A DNA stretch of 64,000 nucleotides from Fimenecus sp900545625 (GTDB taxonomy: Bacteria > Bacillota > Clostridia > Oscillospirales > Acutalibacteraceae), in NCBI GenBank assembly GCA_963931525.1, contig OZ007023.1, positions 2,170,001-2,234,000 of the forward strand, written 5' to 3'. Within the stretch, counting starts at the first letter, position 1. The number at the start of each line of letters is the position of its first letter. A model generated the notes under the pieces. The model was not told where the DNA came from and did not search any database. It was given only the letters and a program-made list of their open reading frames with translations. Both the position numbers and the translations under genes were made by a program. Positions 33,541-42,479 of this stretch are shown one piece after another.

Positions 33541-34704
33541 ATGCCGCAAACGAACGTACAAAGAAGCCGCCGCAGAAAACCGAACCCGGTGGGGACTGCG
33601 CATCCCGCCGCCTTATTGTTGCTTCTCGTCACTTTGACTGCCGCGACCTTCTATATGGGCACGCGGTTTGCCGCGCCCGTTTCCAAGGTCGCCATGTTCA
33701 GCGCCTCACTCGCCATGCCGCAGGGCACTGCCCAGACGATCCGCGAAGAACTGACGGCGGAAGAAACGACGGAACCTGCCACGCAAGCACCCGCCGAACC
33801 CTCCGCCGCCCCCGCCGCAGAGAACGTTTCGGAACCGGCGCTGACCGACACGCCCGAGGACATCCTTGCTATGATGGCGTCCGCCGAGGCCGCTTCCGCA
33901 AACGCCACGAAAAAGGGCGCGATCATCGAAAAGCAATACGGTGCGGGAAATGCGACGGACACCTGGGAAAACATCACCGTGCGCAATACGACCGCTTCGC
34001 ACAGCGTCGACATCGCCGCGAGTGTGGCAAAGCCCGCTTCGCTTTCCATTGAAAATATTTCGGAGCCCTTAGTGCTCATCTTCCACACGCACACCACAGA
34101 GTGCTATGAGCTTTTGGATCGCAACTGGTACGCGACCGACTACATCACGCGCATTGACGACCCGGCACGCAACATGGTGCGTGTGGGCGATGCGATCTGT
34201 GAACAACTGGAAGAGGCGGGGATCGGCGTGATCCACGATACCGAGATCCACGACGCGAAATACTCGGGCGCATACGACCGCTCACGCGAAAGCATAAAAG
34301 CGATTATGGCAGAGTACCCATCCATTCAGGTGGTCATTGACGTGCACCGCGATGCCATTCAGCAGCAGGATGGCACGCGCATCAAGCCGGTGACCACGAT
34401 CGACGGCAAAAAGTCGGCACAGATCATGATCATTGCCGGCTGCGAGGACGGCAAGGTGACGAATTTCCCAACCTGGGAACAGAACCTGACCTTTGCACTG
34501 CAATTACAACAGACCGCCGAAACCAAATATCCCGGTCTGATGCGCCCGATCTTATTCTCCGCACGCAAATACAACATGGACATCACGCCCTGCTCGGTGC
34601 TGTTGGAAATGGGCAGCGATTCGAACACACTGGAGGAAGCGGTGTATGCAGGCAGACTCATCGGCACGGCGCTCGCGGAACTGTTGCTGCGTTACGCGCC
34701 GTAA
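33541..34704 (+). CDS. spoIIP: Stage II sporulation protein P
   Basis: 387 residues from ATG 33541 (AGAGGGACAGCCT upstream). Basic N-terminus, one membrane helix (AALLLLLVTLTAATFYMG), a low-complexity Ala/Glu/Thr linker, then the SpoIIP amidase/endopeptidase domain with LIFHTHTTECYELL, VIDVHRDAI and a C-terminal Glu in LLEMGSDSNTLEEA. Part of the SpoIID/M/P complex that thins septal peptidoglycan for engulfment. Its position 73 bases after gpr is conserved in Firmicutes. Confidence 0.93.
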   Translation: MPQTNVQRSRRRKPNPVGTAHPAALLLLLVTLTAATFYMGTRFAAPVSKVAMFSASLAMPQGTAQTIREELTAEETTEPATQAPAEPSAAPAAENVSEPALTDTPEDILAMMASAEAASANATKKGAIIEKQYGAGNATDTWENITVRNTTASHSVDIAASVAKPASLSIENISEPLVLIFHTHTTECYELLDRNWYATDYITRIDDPARNMVRVGDAICEQLEEAGIGVIHDTEIHDAKYSGAYDRSRESIKAIMAEYPSIQVVIDVHRDAIQQQDGTRIKPVTTIDGKKSAQIMIIAGCEDGKVTNFPTWEQNLTFALQLQQTAETKYPGLMRPILFSARKYNMDITPCSVLLEMGSDSNTLEEAVYAGRLIGTALAELLLRYAP

Positions 34705-34724
34705 TTCTATAAGGAAGTGTAAAA

Positions 34725-34925
34725 ATGAAACGAAAAAGCGTGCTTTCGCGATATTTAATGGTGTTGAGCGTTCTGCTTTTGGCATTTGGGCTGGTATTTG
34801 GTCTTGCACGCGCGCAGGAAAATTCCCAAAGGATGCGCACGGGCGGTGAACCGGAAGTCGTAGATGCGCAGGATGTGCGCGATTTTGCAGTACGGGCGAT
34901 CGAAGAAATGCGCGAAATGCTATGA
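34725..34925 (+). CDS. Small single-pass membrane protein after spoIIP
   Basis: 66 residues: MKRKSVLSRY basic start, one membrane helix (LMVLSVLLLAFGLVFGLA) and a short acidic tail. AAGGAAGTG precedes the ATG. It lies 20 bases after spoIIP in the same direction, so it is probably co-expressed in sporulating cells. I do not recognise the family. Confidence 0.65.
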   Translation: MKRKSVLSRYLMVLSVLLLAFGLVFGLARAQENSQRMRTGGEPEVVDAQDVRDFAVRAIEEMREML

Positions 34926-34995
34926 AACCCGCCGGGGCTTTTACCTCGGTGGGTTTCAATGTTACAGATGTAAAATTTTCAGATCGTGCATATAC

Positions 34996-36102
34996 TCAAA
35001 AATCCAGCAACTCCGCGAGAACGGCGTTGGAAACGAGAAAGCCCGTGCGCGTCAGGCGGATCCCACTTTCATCCGCCAGCAGCAGCCCATGTGCGGCAAG
35101 CGGTGCGGCGCGCGAACGCATCGCCTGTGGGATGCCGTGCCCGAAGCGGGTTTGCACGTTTTTTTCGGAAAGCCCCTCGCAAAGCCGCAGCGCAAGCATG
35201 GCGTATTCCGTAAAATCCCCGCCTGTGCCGTCGGGCACGGGCGGTTTGCCGTCTAAGAAGCCCCGCAGGTCGCGCGGGTAATAAAACCGTTTGCCGTCTA
35301 AAAACGAATGGGCGGCGGGGCCCAGTCCCAAGTATTCTTCACAGTGCCAATATTTCAGATTATGGCGGCTTTCAAAACCCGGGCGCGCGAAATTCGAGAT
35401 CTCATACTGCAAAATGCCGTTTTGCGTAAGCGTTTCGCAAAGCTGCAAATACAAGTCCGCCGTTTGGTCGTCGTCGGGAAGCGCGAGCGCATCACGGCGT
35501 TTTTCAAAAGGCGTGCCCGCTTCGATCTTCAAAATATAGGCGCTCAAATGCGGCACGCCGAGGGACAGGCAGAAATCCAGTGTTTCGGCGAGTGTTTGCG
35601 CGGTTTGGCGCGGGATACCGAGCATCACATCCAGTGAAATGTTTGCAATGCCCGCCCTTTGCGCCGAGAGCACCGCCGCGCGCACCCCGTCCGCATCCGA
35701 AAGTCTCCCCAAAGCACGGCGTTCGCTGTCCACGGCGGACTGCAAGCCAATGGAAACGCGGTTCACGCCCGCTTCGGCGAGGACTGCGAAGAAATCCGGC
35801 GAAAGCCCATACGGGTTGCATTCCACGGTGATCTCCGCGCCGTCGGTCAAAAAGTCCGCTTTTGTTTGACCTACAAGAGTTTTCAGGCGTTCCGCACCCA
35901 GCACGGACGGTGTTCCGCCGCCGATGTAAAGGGTATCTGCTTTACATTGTAAGGTTTCGGCGCTTTCCGAGATTTTCAGACGCAAAGCGCACATATAGGC
36001 ATCCATTTCCCCATCATTTCCGCGCATCGAATAAAAATCGCAGTACGGACATTTGGAACGGCAAAAGGGAATATGCAGATAAAGCCCGATCGGTGCGTTC
36101 AT
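34996..36102 (-). CDS. hemW: Radical SAM haem chaperone HemW-like (coproporphyrinogen dehydrogenase-like)
   Basis: 368 residues. LYLHIPFCRSKCPYCDFYS holds the radical SAM CxxxCxxC motif with the extra Cys of the HemN/HemW family. Further motifs are LYIGGGTPSVLG, EITVECNPYGL, VNRVSIGLQS and HLSAYILKIEAGTPF. The short N-terminus lacking the HemN oxidase features favours HemW. Overlaps ybaK by 4 bases; third gene of a lepA-ybaK-hemW unit. In Clostridia hemW commonly follows lepA. Confidence 0.92.
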   Translation of the reverse strand: MNAPIGLYLHIPFCRSKCPYCDFYSMRGNDGEMDAYMCALRLKISESAETLQCKADTLYIGGGTPSVLGAERLKTLVGQTKADFLTDGAEITVECNPYGLSPDFFAVLAEAGVNRVSIGLQSAVDSERRALGRLSDADGVRAAVLSAQRAGIANISLDVMLGIPRQTAQTLAETLDFCLSLGVPHLSAYILKIEAGTPFEKRRDALALPDDDQTADLYLQLCETLTQNGILQYEISNFARPGFESRHNLKYWHCEEYLGLGPAAHSFLDGKRFYYPRDLRGFLDGKPPVPDGTGGDFTEYAMLALRLCEGLSEKNVQTRFGHGIPQAMRSRAAPLAAHGLLLADESGIRLTRTGFLVSNAVLAELLDF

Positions 36103-36587
36103 ACCCGGAGAAACCGTATCGTATGCCCAGTGCTCTCTATATAGCGCCGGACATCCGCAAACGAGAGGAATATCGTCGCGGTGTTGTCATTCGGATGAAA
36201 GCCCAGCCGCGGCGCATTTTGCAGGTCCTCGTCAAAATATACCTCGACCGCGCCCGCCGTGTCGTTGATCAGCCCGAGCGGCGACACCGAGCCTTTTTTC
36301 ACGTCCAGGTACTTTGCCAGCCGCTCGTCGGAGGCAAAGCTCAGCTTGGAGGATTCGACCTCTGCTTGTATGAGCCGCAGGTCGGCATGCTTGCTTCCCT
36401 TTAAGACCACGAGCATATGCCGCTTACCTTTATAATCACGCAAAAACAGGTTTTTGCAGATCTCATCATCGGGGTTAAAGCCGAGCGCGTTGTATTCCTC
36501 CATCGTAAATGCGGGCGCGTGCTCGACCAATTCATAGGAAATGCCGAGCGCCTGCAAGTTTTCAAAAATATTTTCTCTGCTATTCAT
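36099..36587 (-). CDS. YbaK/ProX-type aminoacyl-tRNA deacylase
   Basis: 162 residues of the YbaK/EbsC/ProX family, which hydrolyses mischarged aminoacyl-tRNA (typically Ala-tRNAPro). Start ENIFENLQALGISYELVEHAPAFTMEEY, conserved FLRDYKGKRHMLVVLKGSKHADLR and GSVSPLGLIND. Overlaps lepA by 8 bases and hemW by 4, so all three are translated from one message. Confidence 0.9.
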   Translation of the reverse strand: MNSRENIFENLQALGISYELVEHAPAFTMEEYNALGFNPDDEICKNLFLRDYKGKRHMLVVLKGSKHADLRLIQAEVESSKLSFASDERLAKYLDVKKGSVSPLGLINDTAGAVEVYFDEDLQNAPRLGFHPNDNTATIFLSFADVRRYIESTGHTIRFLRV

Positions 36588-38385
36588 CTAACTTCAGCAC
36601 CGCCATGAACGCCTCCTGCGGGACTTCGACTGTCCCGAAGCGGCGCATGCGCTTTTTTCCTTCCTTCTGTTTTTCCAACAGCTTCTTCTTGCGCGTGATG
36701 TCGCCGCCGTAGCACTTGGCAAGCACGTCCTTGCGCATCGCCTTGACCGTCTCGCGTGCGATCACCTTGCCGCCGATGGCAATTTGTATGGGGATCTCAA
36801 ACATCTGGCGCGGAATGTGCTCCTTGAGCTTTTCGGCGATCTTGCGGGCGCGCGCATAGGCTTTGTCGGCATGGATGATAAACGAGAGCGCGTCTACGGC
36901 ATCACCGTTTAAAAGCACATCCAGCTTCACGAGCTGCGATCGGGCATAGCCCTGGATCTCATAGTCGAACGACGCATAGCCGCGCGTGCGGGATTTGAGC
37001 GCGTCGAAGAAGTCGTAAATGATTTCATTAAGCGGCAGCAGATATTTAATGTCTACGCGATCCTCGGCAAGATAAGTCATTTCCTTATAGGTGCCGCGGC
37101 GGTCCTGGCAAAGGTCCATGATCTGCCCGACGTATTCGGGCGGGGAAAAGATGTGTGCTTCGACGATGGGTTCCTCGGCATAGTCGATCGTAGCAGGGTC
37201 GGGATAGTTGCAGGGGTTGTCGATCTCGACAACAGATTTGTCGGTCAGGTGAATCTTATACACGACGCTCGGAATCGTCGTGACAAGATCGAGATCATAT
37301 TCGCGCTCGAGGCGCTCCTGTATGATCTCAAGGTGCAAAAGCCCCAAAAAGCCGCAGCGGAAGCCGAAGCCCAGCGCGCCGGAGGTCTCCGGCTCAAAGG
37401 AGAGCGCCGCATCGTTCAAGCGCAGCTTTTCGAGCGCCTCGCGTAAATTTTCGTAGTCTGCGCCGTCCGCCGGATACACCCCGCAGAACACCATTGGATT
37501 GACCTTGCGATAACCGGGCAGGGGCTCTTTGGCGGGTGCAGTGGCAAGCGTCACCGTATCGCCCACGCGCGCGTCGGACACGGTTTTGATCGAAGCTGTG
37601 ATATAGCCGACCTCGCCGGAGGAAAGCCCGTCGGTCGGTTCCATGCGCGTGGCGCGCATATAGCCCGTTTCCACCACGGTAAATTCCGCGCCCGTCGCCA
37701 TCATGCGCATGGTATCGCCGGGATGGATGGCGCCGTCCATGACGCGGACATAGACGATCACACCGCGGTAGCTGTCATAGACCGAATCGAAGATCAGCGC
37801 GCGCAGCGGTGCGTCATCGTGATTTTCGGGGGCAGGCACGAGCTTGACGATTTCTTCAAGCACCTGCTCGACATTCTCGCCCGTTTTGGCGGAGACACGC
37901 GGCGCGTCCATGCAGGGGATACCGATGACATCCTCCACCTCTTTCGCCACGCGCTCCGGGTCAGCGGCGGGCAGGTCGATCTTATTGATGACAGGCACGA
38001 TCTCGAGATCGTGGTCGAGCGCAAGGTAAGTGTTCGCAAGCGTCTGCGCCTCGATCCCCTGCGACGCATCCACGATAAGCACCGCGCCCTCGCAGGCAGC
38101 GAGCGACCGCGAGACCTCGTAGTTGAAGTCCACGTGACCGGGCGTGTCAATGAGGTTCAACGCATATGTAGCCCCGTCTTTTGCTTTGTAATCGAGCCGC
38201 ACGGCATGCGCTTTGATCGTGATGCCGCGCTCGCGCTCCAAGTCCATATTGTCGAGCAGCTGCTCTTCCATATCGCGCTTCTGGACGGAATCGGTCAGCT
38301 CCAGAAGACGGTCGGCAAGCGTGCTTTTGCCGTGGTCGATGTGCGCCACAATGGAAAAATTACGGATGTACTCTTTTTTCTGCAT
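36580..38385 (-). CDS. lepA: Elongation factor 4 (LepA)
   Basis: 601-residue ribosome-associated GTPase of typical length. G1 AHIDHGKSTLADRLL (about 15-29), G2/G3 ERGITIKA and DTPGHVDF, G4 NKIDLP, G5 SAKTG; C-terminal LepA-specific domain ending KKKLLEKQKEGKKRMRRFGTVEVPQEAFMAVLKLDE. First gene of the lepA-ybaK-hemW operon; ATG at 38385 follows GAGGTAATCC. Confidence 0.97.
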   Translation of the reverse strand: MQKKEYIRNFSIVAHIDHGKSTLADRLLELTDSVQKRDMEEQLLDNMDLERERGITIKAHAVRLDYKAKDGATYALNLIDTPGHVDFNYEVSRSLAACEGAVLIVDASQGIEAQTLANTYLALDHDLEIVPVINKIDLPAADPERVAKEVEDVIGIPCMDAPRVSAKTGENVEQVLEEIVKLVPAPENHDDAPLRALIFDSVYDSYRGVIVYVRVMDGAIHPGDTMRMMATGAEFTVVETGYMRATRMEPTDGLSSGEVGYITASIKTVSDARVGDTVTLATAPAKEPLPGYRKVNPMVFCGVYPADGADYENLREALEKLRLNDAALSFEPETSGALGFGFRCGFLGLLHLEIIQERLEREYDLDLVTTIPSVVYKIHLTDKSVVEIDNPCNYPDPATIDYAEEPIVEAHIFSPPEYVGQIMDLCQDRRGTYKEMTYLAEDRVDIKYLLPLNEIIYDFFDALKSRTRGYASFDYEIQGYARSQLVKLDVLLNGDAVDALSFIIHADKAYARARKIAEKLKEHIPRQMFEIPIQIAIGGKVIARETVKAMRKDVLAKCYGGDITRKKKLLEKQKEGKKRMRRFGTVEVPQEAFMAVLKLDE

Positions 38386-38408
38386 GGATTACCTCGTAGA
38401 GTGGGATA

Positions 38409-39185
38409 TTAACGATCTGTATTTTCGTTTTCGTCTTTCTCGTTTTGTTTGTTCTGTTCGGCATTCTGCTTTTGCTTTTTTTGAAACGGCAAGCTCCTGT
38501 AAATCAGAAGCAGACCTGCCGCGATCATCAGAAGCGGGACGAGAAGCATAAAGTGGAACGATTCCACATAATAGCGCACGATACCGGCCGGCGAATAGGA
38601 ATTGGAGATCATGGCAAGCGCGCCATAGCTGATACCGATCAGGAAAAGCCCGATCACAATACCGACCCAATCGACCGCCGCCCGTTTGGAGGACGCGCGC
38701 CGAGCAGCCTGTTTGCCGCCTTTTTCCTGCTTTCGCTTCGGCAGAAAGGGCAGGAAAAACGGAAGCGAGCCAAACATGAAAAACAGCCCAATGAAAATCA
38801 GATGATTTTCGGATTGCTTCGGCCCGCCGATCACGGACTCGGCGGGATTTTCCGGGTTATAAAGAATCTCCGTTTCACTGCCGCGCGACGGTACAAAGGA
38901 TGTGCTGTAAGACGTAACGAGCGTATATTCCTGCCCATCCACATTATAGCGGTAAACCAGCCTGTATGTATCCGCCGTTTCGGTATTGCGCTGTCTGTCA
39001 TAGCCGCCTTCTTCCGTCAATGTATAGTCGGAAAGATAGCCGGTGGTTTTTTGGTAGCCCTTTGTATCGTCGGAAACCGCGTCGCGGATCCCGAGAGAAA
39101 ACAGCAAAAGGCCAATCAGCAGGCAAAGGACCGGCAAAAAAAGGAAAGCGAGCATCCCCCTATTGTTATCCTTTGTACTGCGCAA
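38409..39185 (-). CDS. DUF3592 membrane protein
   Basis: 258 residues. One N-terminal membrane helix (MLAFLFLPVLCLLIGLLLFSL), a beta-rich external domain (YRLVYRYNVDGQEYTLVTSYSTSF ... SETEILYNPENPAESVIGG) that is the DUF3592 signature, and three further helices. C-terminus charged (KKQKQNAEQNKQNEKDENENTD). Function unknown. Lies 23 bases upstream of lepA on the same strand and could share its transcript. Confidence 0.75.
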   Translation of the reverse strand: MRSTKDNNRGMLAFLFLPVLCLLIGLLLFSLGIRDAVSDDTKGYQKTTGYLSDYTLTEEGGYDRQRNTETADTYRLVYRYNVDGQEYTLVTSYSTSFVPSRGSETEILYNPENPAESVIGGPKQSENHLIFIGLFFMFGSLPFFLPFLPKRKQEKGGKQAARRASSKRAAVDWVGIVIGLFLIGISYGALAMISNSYSPAGIVRYYVESFHFMLLVPLLMIAAGLLLIYRSLPFQKKQKQNAEQNKQNEKDENENTDR

Positions 39186-39225
39186 GGCTATTCCCCTTTC
39201 GAACTTACCGAATCTTGATTTTTAC

Positions 39226-40107
39226 TCACACCGCCGTGCGGCTCTTGAACCCTTCGCCGAGGATGTCGGAAATCTCGGATATCACGATAAACGCGCTCTC
39301 GTCGATCTCGCGTATTGCTTTCGTCAGTCTTACCGCGTCGCCCGCGCGCACGGCGCAGAACAGCATTTGGCGCTTCTCCCCCGTGTAGCCGCCGCGCACA
39401 TCCAGCACGCTCACGCCGCGGTCGAGCGTTTCGACGATCGCGCGCACGGCGCGCTCGCCCTTATCGGTGACGATGAACAGCAGCTTGTCGTGCGAAAGCC
39501 CCGTCTGCGTAAGGTCCACCGCCTGTGCGCTGACATAAATGACCACAAGCGAATACAGCACCGTTTCAAGGCTGCGGTATACGGCAAAGGACAAAAGCAC
39601 GACGGCGAGATCCAAAAGCAGGATCACGCGCCCCATGGACATGTGCGGCCGCCGCCTTTGCAGGAGCTTCGAGAGGATGTCCGTGCCGCCCGTCGTCGCC
39701 CCGCGCAGGAACACAAGGCCGAGCCCCGCGCCGCTCAAAATGCCGCCGAACAGCGAAGAAAGCAAGCGGTCACCCGCATACACGGGCAAAAACAGCGCGG
39801 TCACATCGATGAGTACGGAGGAAAAGAAGGTGGCAATAACCGTCCGTATGATAAAAGAAAAGCCGAATTTGAAATACGCGATTAGAAACAGCGGCACGTT
39901 CAGCAGGAACACCACCGTGCCGATGGGCGTGCCAAGCAGGTGGTTGAGCACTGTGGCGACACCCGTAAAACCGCCGAGCAGGATTTCATTCGGCGCCAAA
40001 AACACATTGACCGCCGCTGCATACAAAAAGGCGCCGGCAAAATACAGCAGCAAGTCTGCCGCCGTTTTGCGTGCCGTGTGCCTATTTCGTTTCGCCTTTT
40101 TGTGCAC
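39226..40107 (-). CDS. YitT family membrane protein
   Basis: 293 residues from the GTG at 40107 (GGCGGAGAACG upstream); the ATG at 40164 lies deeper within mrnC and lacks a ribosome site. Five or six membrane helices (LLLYFAGAFLYAAAVNVFLAPN, GTVVFLLNVPLFLIAYFKFGF) followed by the cytosolic DUF2179 domain (DKLLFIVTDKGERAVRAIVETLDRGVSVLDVRGGYTGEKRQML). Transport substrate unknown. Overlaps the upstream mrnC by 26 bases. Confidence 0.9.
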   Translation of the reverse strand: MHKKAKRNRHTARKTAADLLLYFAGAFLYAAAVNVFLAPNEILLGGFTGVATVLNHLLGTPIGTVVFLLNVPLFLIAYFKFGFSFIIRTVIATFFSSVLIDVTALFLPVYAGDRLLSSLFGGILSGAGLGLVFLRGATTGGTDILSKLLQRRRPHMSMGRVILLLDLAVVLLSFAVYRSLETVLYSLVVIYVSAQAVDLTQTGLSHDKLLFIVTDKGERAVRAIVETLDRGVSVLDVRGGYTGEKRQMLFCAVRAGDAVRLTKAIREIDESAFIVISEISDILGEGFKSRTAV

Positions 40108-40492
40108 CGTTCTCCGCCCCGTCCTGCCAGATCTTATCGAACAGCGCGCGAAGGCGGGTCTCATCTTTGTTCAGGTAAAGCCAGCCGAACAATGCTTCTA
40201 AGCCCGTGGCGCTGTGATAGTCACCCTCCGACTGGTGTTTCGGGGTATGCCCCGGGTGCGCGTTGCGCCCGCGTTTGTAAACGGCAAGCTCCGTTTCGGT
40301 AAGCTCGGGCAGCAGATTTTTTACAGCCCTTGCCTGCGCCGCGGCGTTGACAAGTCCCGTCGAAAGGGTATGTAACTGACCGGCAGGGCGGTTTGCCTGT
40401 AAAAGCAGGCGCTCCCGGACAAGCAGCCCGTATACCGCGTCGCCTAAGAAAGCAAGCGCAAGGGGGCTGTACATATTGGTATTGTTCTCCAT
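40082..40492 (-). CDS. mrnC: Mini-ribonuclease III
   Basis: 136 residues, RNase III catalytic domain without dsRNA-binding domain. ALAFLGDAVYGLLVRERLL carries the catalytic acidic residue and SATGLEALFGWLYL the second. RNAHPGHTPKHQS is typical of MrnC, which matures 23S rRNA ends in Firmicutes. Start MENNTNMYSPLALAFLG follows GGGGGAACC on the minus strand. Confidence 0.93.
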   Translation of the reverse strand: MENNTNMYSPLALAFLGDAVYGLLVRERLLLQANRPAGQLHTLSTGLVNAAAQARAVKNLLPELTETELAVYKRGRNAHPGHTPKHQSEGDYHSATGLEALFGWLYLNKDETRLRALFDKIWQDGAENGAQKGETK

Positions 40493-40525
40493 GGTTCCCC
40501 CGTTTATCCGTTTTGTGCCGTCGAA

Positions 40526-41797
40526 TTACGGCACATAGTCGAATTCAAAGTCGTAAATGCTGACGGTGTCGCCCTCCTGGATGCCCTTTTCCCGCAGGGC
40601 GTCCAAAATACCACTGGTTTGCAGGACGGTTTGAAAATACTGCAGGGATTCGTAGTCATCCATATCGGTTTTCAGCAAAATTTTATATAGCCACTCAGCC
40701 TCGACGATATACACCCCATCGCGCACGGTGACGGTAAAGCCGTTTTTCTTATCTTTTTCGAGCAGCTCCATCGGGATCTCCTCAGGCTCGTAGCGCTTGA
40801 CAGGCGGAAGCGTGGCGAGCTTTGCCGCCACGGCGTTGATGAGCTCCTGCGTGCCGTAGCGGATGGGCGCGACGATCTCGAAATACGGCAAGCCCTGCTT
40901 TTCGATATACGCCTTGAAGCGTTCGCGCTGCTCGTCCTCTGCAAGATCGATCTTGTTGCCTGCGACGATCTGCGGGCATTCGCTGAGCTCGGGATTGAAT
41001 TTGCGCAGTTCTTCGTTGATCTTCTCAAAATCCTCGATCGGATCGCGCCCCTCGCTGCCTGCGACATCCACCAAATGCACAAGCATCCGGCAGCGCTCCA
41101 CATGGCGCAGAAACGCATGCCCGAGCCCCACGCCCTCGGCGGCGCCTTCGATAAGGCCGGGGATGTCCGCCATAACAAAGCTCTGCCCCTCGCCCATGCG
41201 CACCACGCCGAGCACGGGGGTGATCGTTGTAAAATGATAGTCGCCGATGATGGGCTTGGCTTCGCTGACGACCGAGAGCAGCGAGGATTTGCCGACATTC
41301 GGAAAGCCTAAAAGCCCCACGTCGGCAATCAGTTTCAGTTCCAGAGAGATCTCCCACGCTTCGCCCGGCGCGCCGCTTTTCGCAAAACGCGGGGTCTGGC
41401 GCGTGGGCGTGGCAAAATGGCGGTTGCCGAAGCCCCCTTTGCCGCCCTTTGCGGCAATGAACGGTTCGTCTGTGGACATATCGGCAAGCACCGCGCCGCT
41501 TTGCACCTCGCGGATAACCGTGCCGCGCGGGACGCGGATGACCAGATCCTGCCCCTTTTTGCCGTTGCAGTGCGCGCCGCGCCCGTTCTGCCCGTTTTCC
41601 GCCGTATATTTGCGCTTATAACGGAAGTCCGCAAGCGTGGAAAGGCTGTCGTCTGCGACGAACACGATGTTGCCGCCGCGCCCGCCGTCGCCGCCGTCGG
41701 GGCCGCCGGATGCCACATATTTTTCACGGTGGAACGCAACCGCGCCGTCGCCGCCGTCGCCCGCTTTGATTTTGATTTTTGCAATATCTACAAACAT
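40526..41797 (-). CDS. obgE: GTPase ObgE/CgtA
   Basis: 423 residues from ATG 41797 (GAGGAAAGAAACT upstream; the ATG 15 bases earlier is less well placed). Glycine-rich Obg fold (GDGGDGAVAFHREKYVASGGPDGGDGGRGG spread over about 10-45), G1 GFPNVGKSSLL near 166, G3 DIPGLIEGAAEGVGLGH, G4 NKIDLAED, and a C-terminal OCT domain (VYIVEAEWLYKILLKTDMDDYESLQYFQ). Ribosome assembly and stress GTPase, essential in most bacteria. Confidence 0.97.
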   Translation of the reverse strand: MFVDIAKIKIKAGDGGDGAVAFHREKYVASGGPDGGDGGRGGNIVFVADDSLSTLADFRYKRKYTAENGQNGRGAHCNGKKGQDLVIRVPRGTVIREVQSGAVLADMSTDEPFIAAKGGKGGFGNRHFATPTRQTPRFAKSGAPGEAWEISLELKLIADVGLLGFPNVGKSSLLSVVSEAKPIIGDYHFTTITPVLGVVRMGEGQSFVMADIPGLIEGAAEGVGLGHAFLRHVERCRMLVHLVDVAGSEGRDPIEDFEKINEELRKFNPELSECPQIVAGNKIDLAEDEQRERFKAYIEKQGLPYFEIVAPIRYGTQELINAVAAKLATLPPVKRYEPEEIPMELLEKDKKNGFTVTVRDGVYIVEAEWLYKILLKTDMDDYESLQYFQTVLQTSGILDALREKGIQEGDTVSIYDFEFDYVP

Positions 41798-42040
41798 AGT
41801 TTCTTTCCTCATGCTGCCTTCGATGCGAATGAATCGTTGTTATTATAGCAAAATCCGCCGAAAAGATAAATAGACGAACGGGAAAAAAGCAAAAATTTCT
41901 GCTTTTCTGTTCGGTTTGCACAAATTGTGTTTTCTATATTGACTCACACTATATCTTGTGGTAATATAATTTTGAAAAGGGAATTTTTTCTAAAATGTTT
42001 TTTCAAAGTCCATTTTTTGGGACTTTTCTATCAAAAAAAT

Positions 42041-42110
42041 CGAACATTTGTCTTGACAAACGCAAAAACCCTGCTATAATAAGGGTGTAATGAGACAGAA
42101 CAAATGTTCC
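42041..42110 (+). promoter_or_regulatory. Consensus promoter flanked by two LexA (SOS)-type boxes
   Basis: TTGACA (42053-42058), 16-bp spacer, TATAAT (42075-42080). Box 2 at 42097-42110, just past the predicted start, reads AGAACAAATGTTCC and matches the Gram-positive LexA consensus CGAACRNRYGTTYC at 13 of 14 positions. Box 1 at 42041-42054 overlaps the -35 and matches about 11 of 14. Their arms form a 10-bp inverted repeat (GAACATTTGT / ACAAATGTTC). A second promoter-like pair (TTGACT 41939, TAATAT 41962) lies upstream in this 332-bp gap. Confidence 0.6.
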
Positions 42111-42129
42111 GAACGGAGGTTTGAGACAG

Positions 42130-42375
42130 ATGACAGCCGCACTTGCAATTCGTTCCGCCCTGGAACTTGCATTTATCCTGTTGCTGATTTACGGGTTTAT
42201 CAAAGAAGACAAGCTGATCGCGTTTGAGCAGAAAGTGCGCCGCATCATTTTTGTCAATTACCGCCGCTATAAGCGCAAAAAGCGGTATGCTAAAATGCAG
42301 AAAGAGCGTGCGTTCCGCGTGTATGAGGGCGGCAGACCCAAAAAGTCCTCCGGCGGCAGCGTGCATGTCGCTTGA
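42130..42375 (+). CDS. Small membrane protein, candidate SOS-regulated gene
   Basis: 81 residues. ATG at 42130 with GGAGG 10 bases upstream (the TTG at 42121 is too close to it). A single N-terminal membrane helix (LELAFILLLIYGFI) is followed by a strongly basic cytosolic part (VNYRRYKRKKRYAKMQKERAF) and a Ser/Gly tail. I do not recognise the family. The LexA-type boxes around its promoter suggest DNA-damage induction; small single-pass SOS proteins in other bacteria (YneA, SidA) block division, but homology to them is not visible. Confidence 0.7.
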   Translation: MTAALAIRSALELAFILLLIYGFIKEDKLIAFEQKVRRIIFVNYRRYKRKKRYAKMQKERAFRVYEGGRPKKSSGGSVHVA

Positions 42376-42420
42376 TCTTATCGCCTACTTCTTTCTTTCC
42401 TTTCTTTTTTCACACAACAT

Positions 42421-42461
42421 CGACGGCGGGGCGAACTGTTCAACAGTCCGCCCCGCCGTCG
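42421..42461. repeat. Very strong hairpin upstream of the MBL-fold gene
   Basis: Stem of about 20 bp with one mismatch: outer arms CGACGGCGGGGCG / CGCCCCGCCGTCG and inner ACTGTT / AACAGT, loop of about two bases. A pyrimidine tract precedes it and no U-tract follows, so it is not a typical terminator. It ends 18 bases before the next ATG and leaves the ribosome site GGAG outside. Confidence 0.7.
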
Positions 42462-42479
42462 ATTTACACGGAGACGCAT

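Noticed and set aside
42421..42461. Classical rho-independent terminator of the small SOS-linked gene
   Set aside because: The stem is strong, but no U-tract follows on either strand, so it is listed as a hairpin of unknown role.
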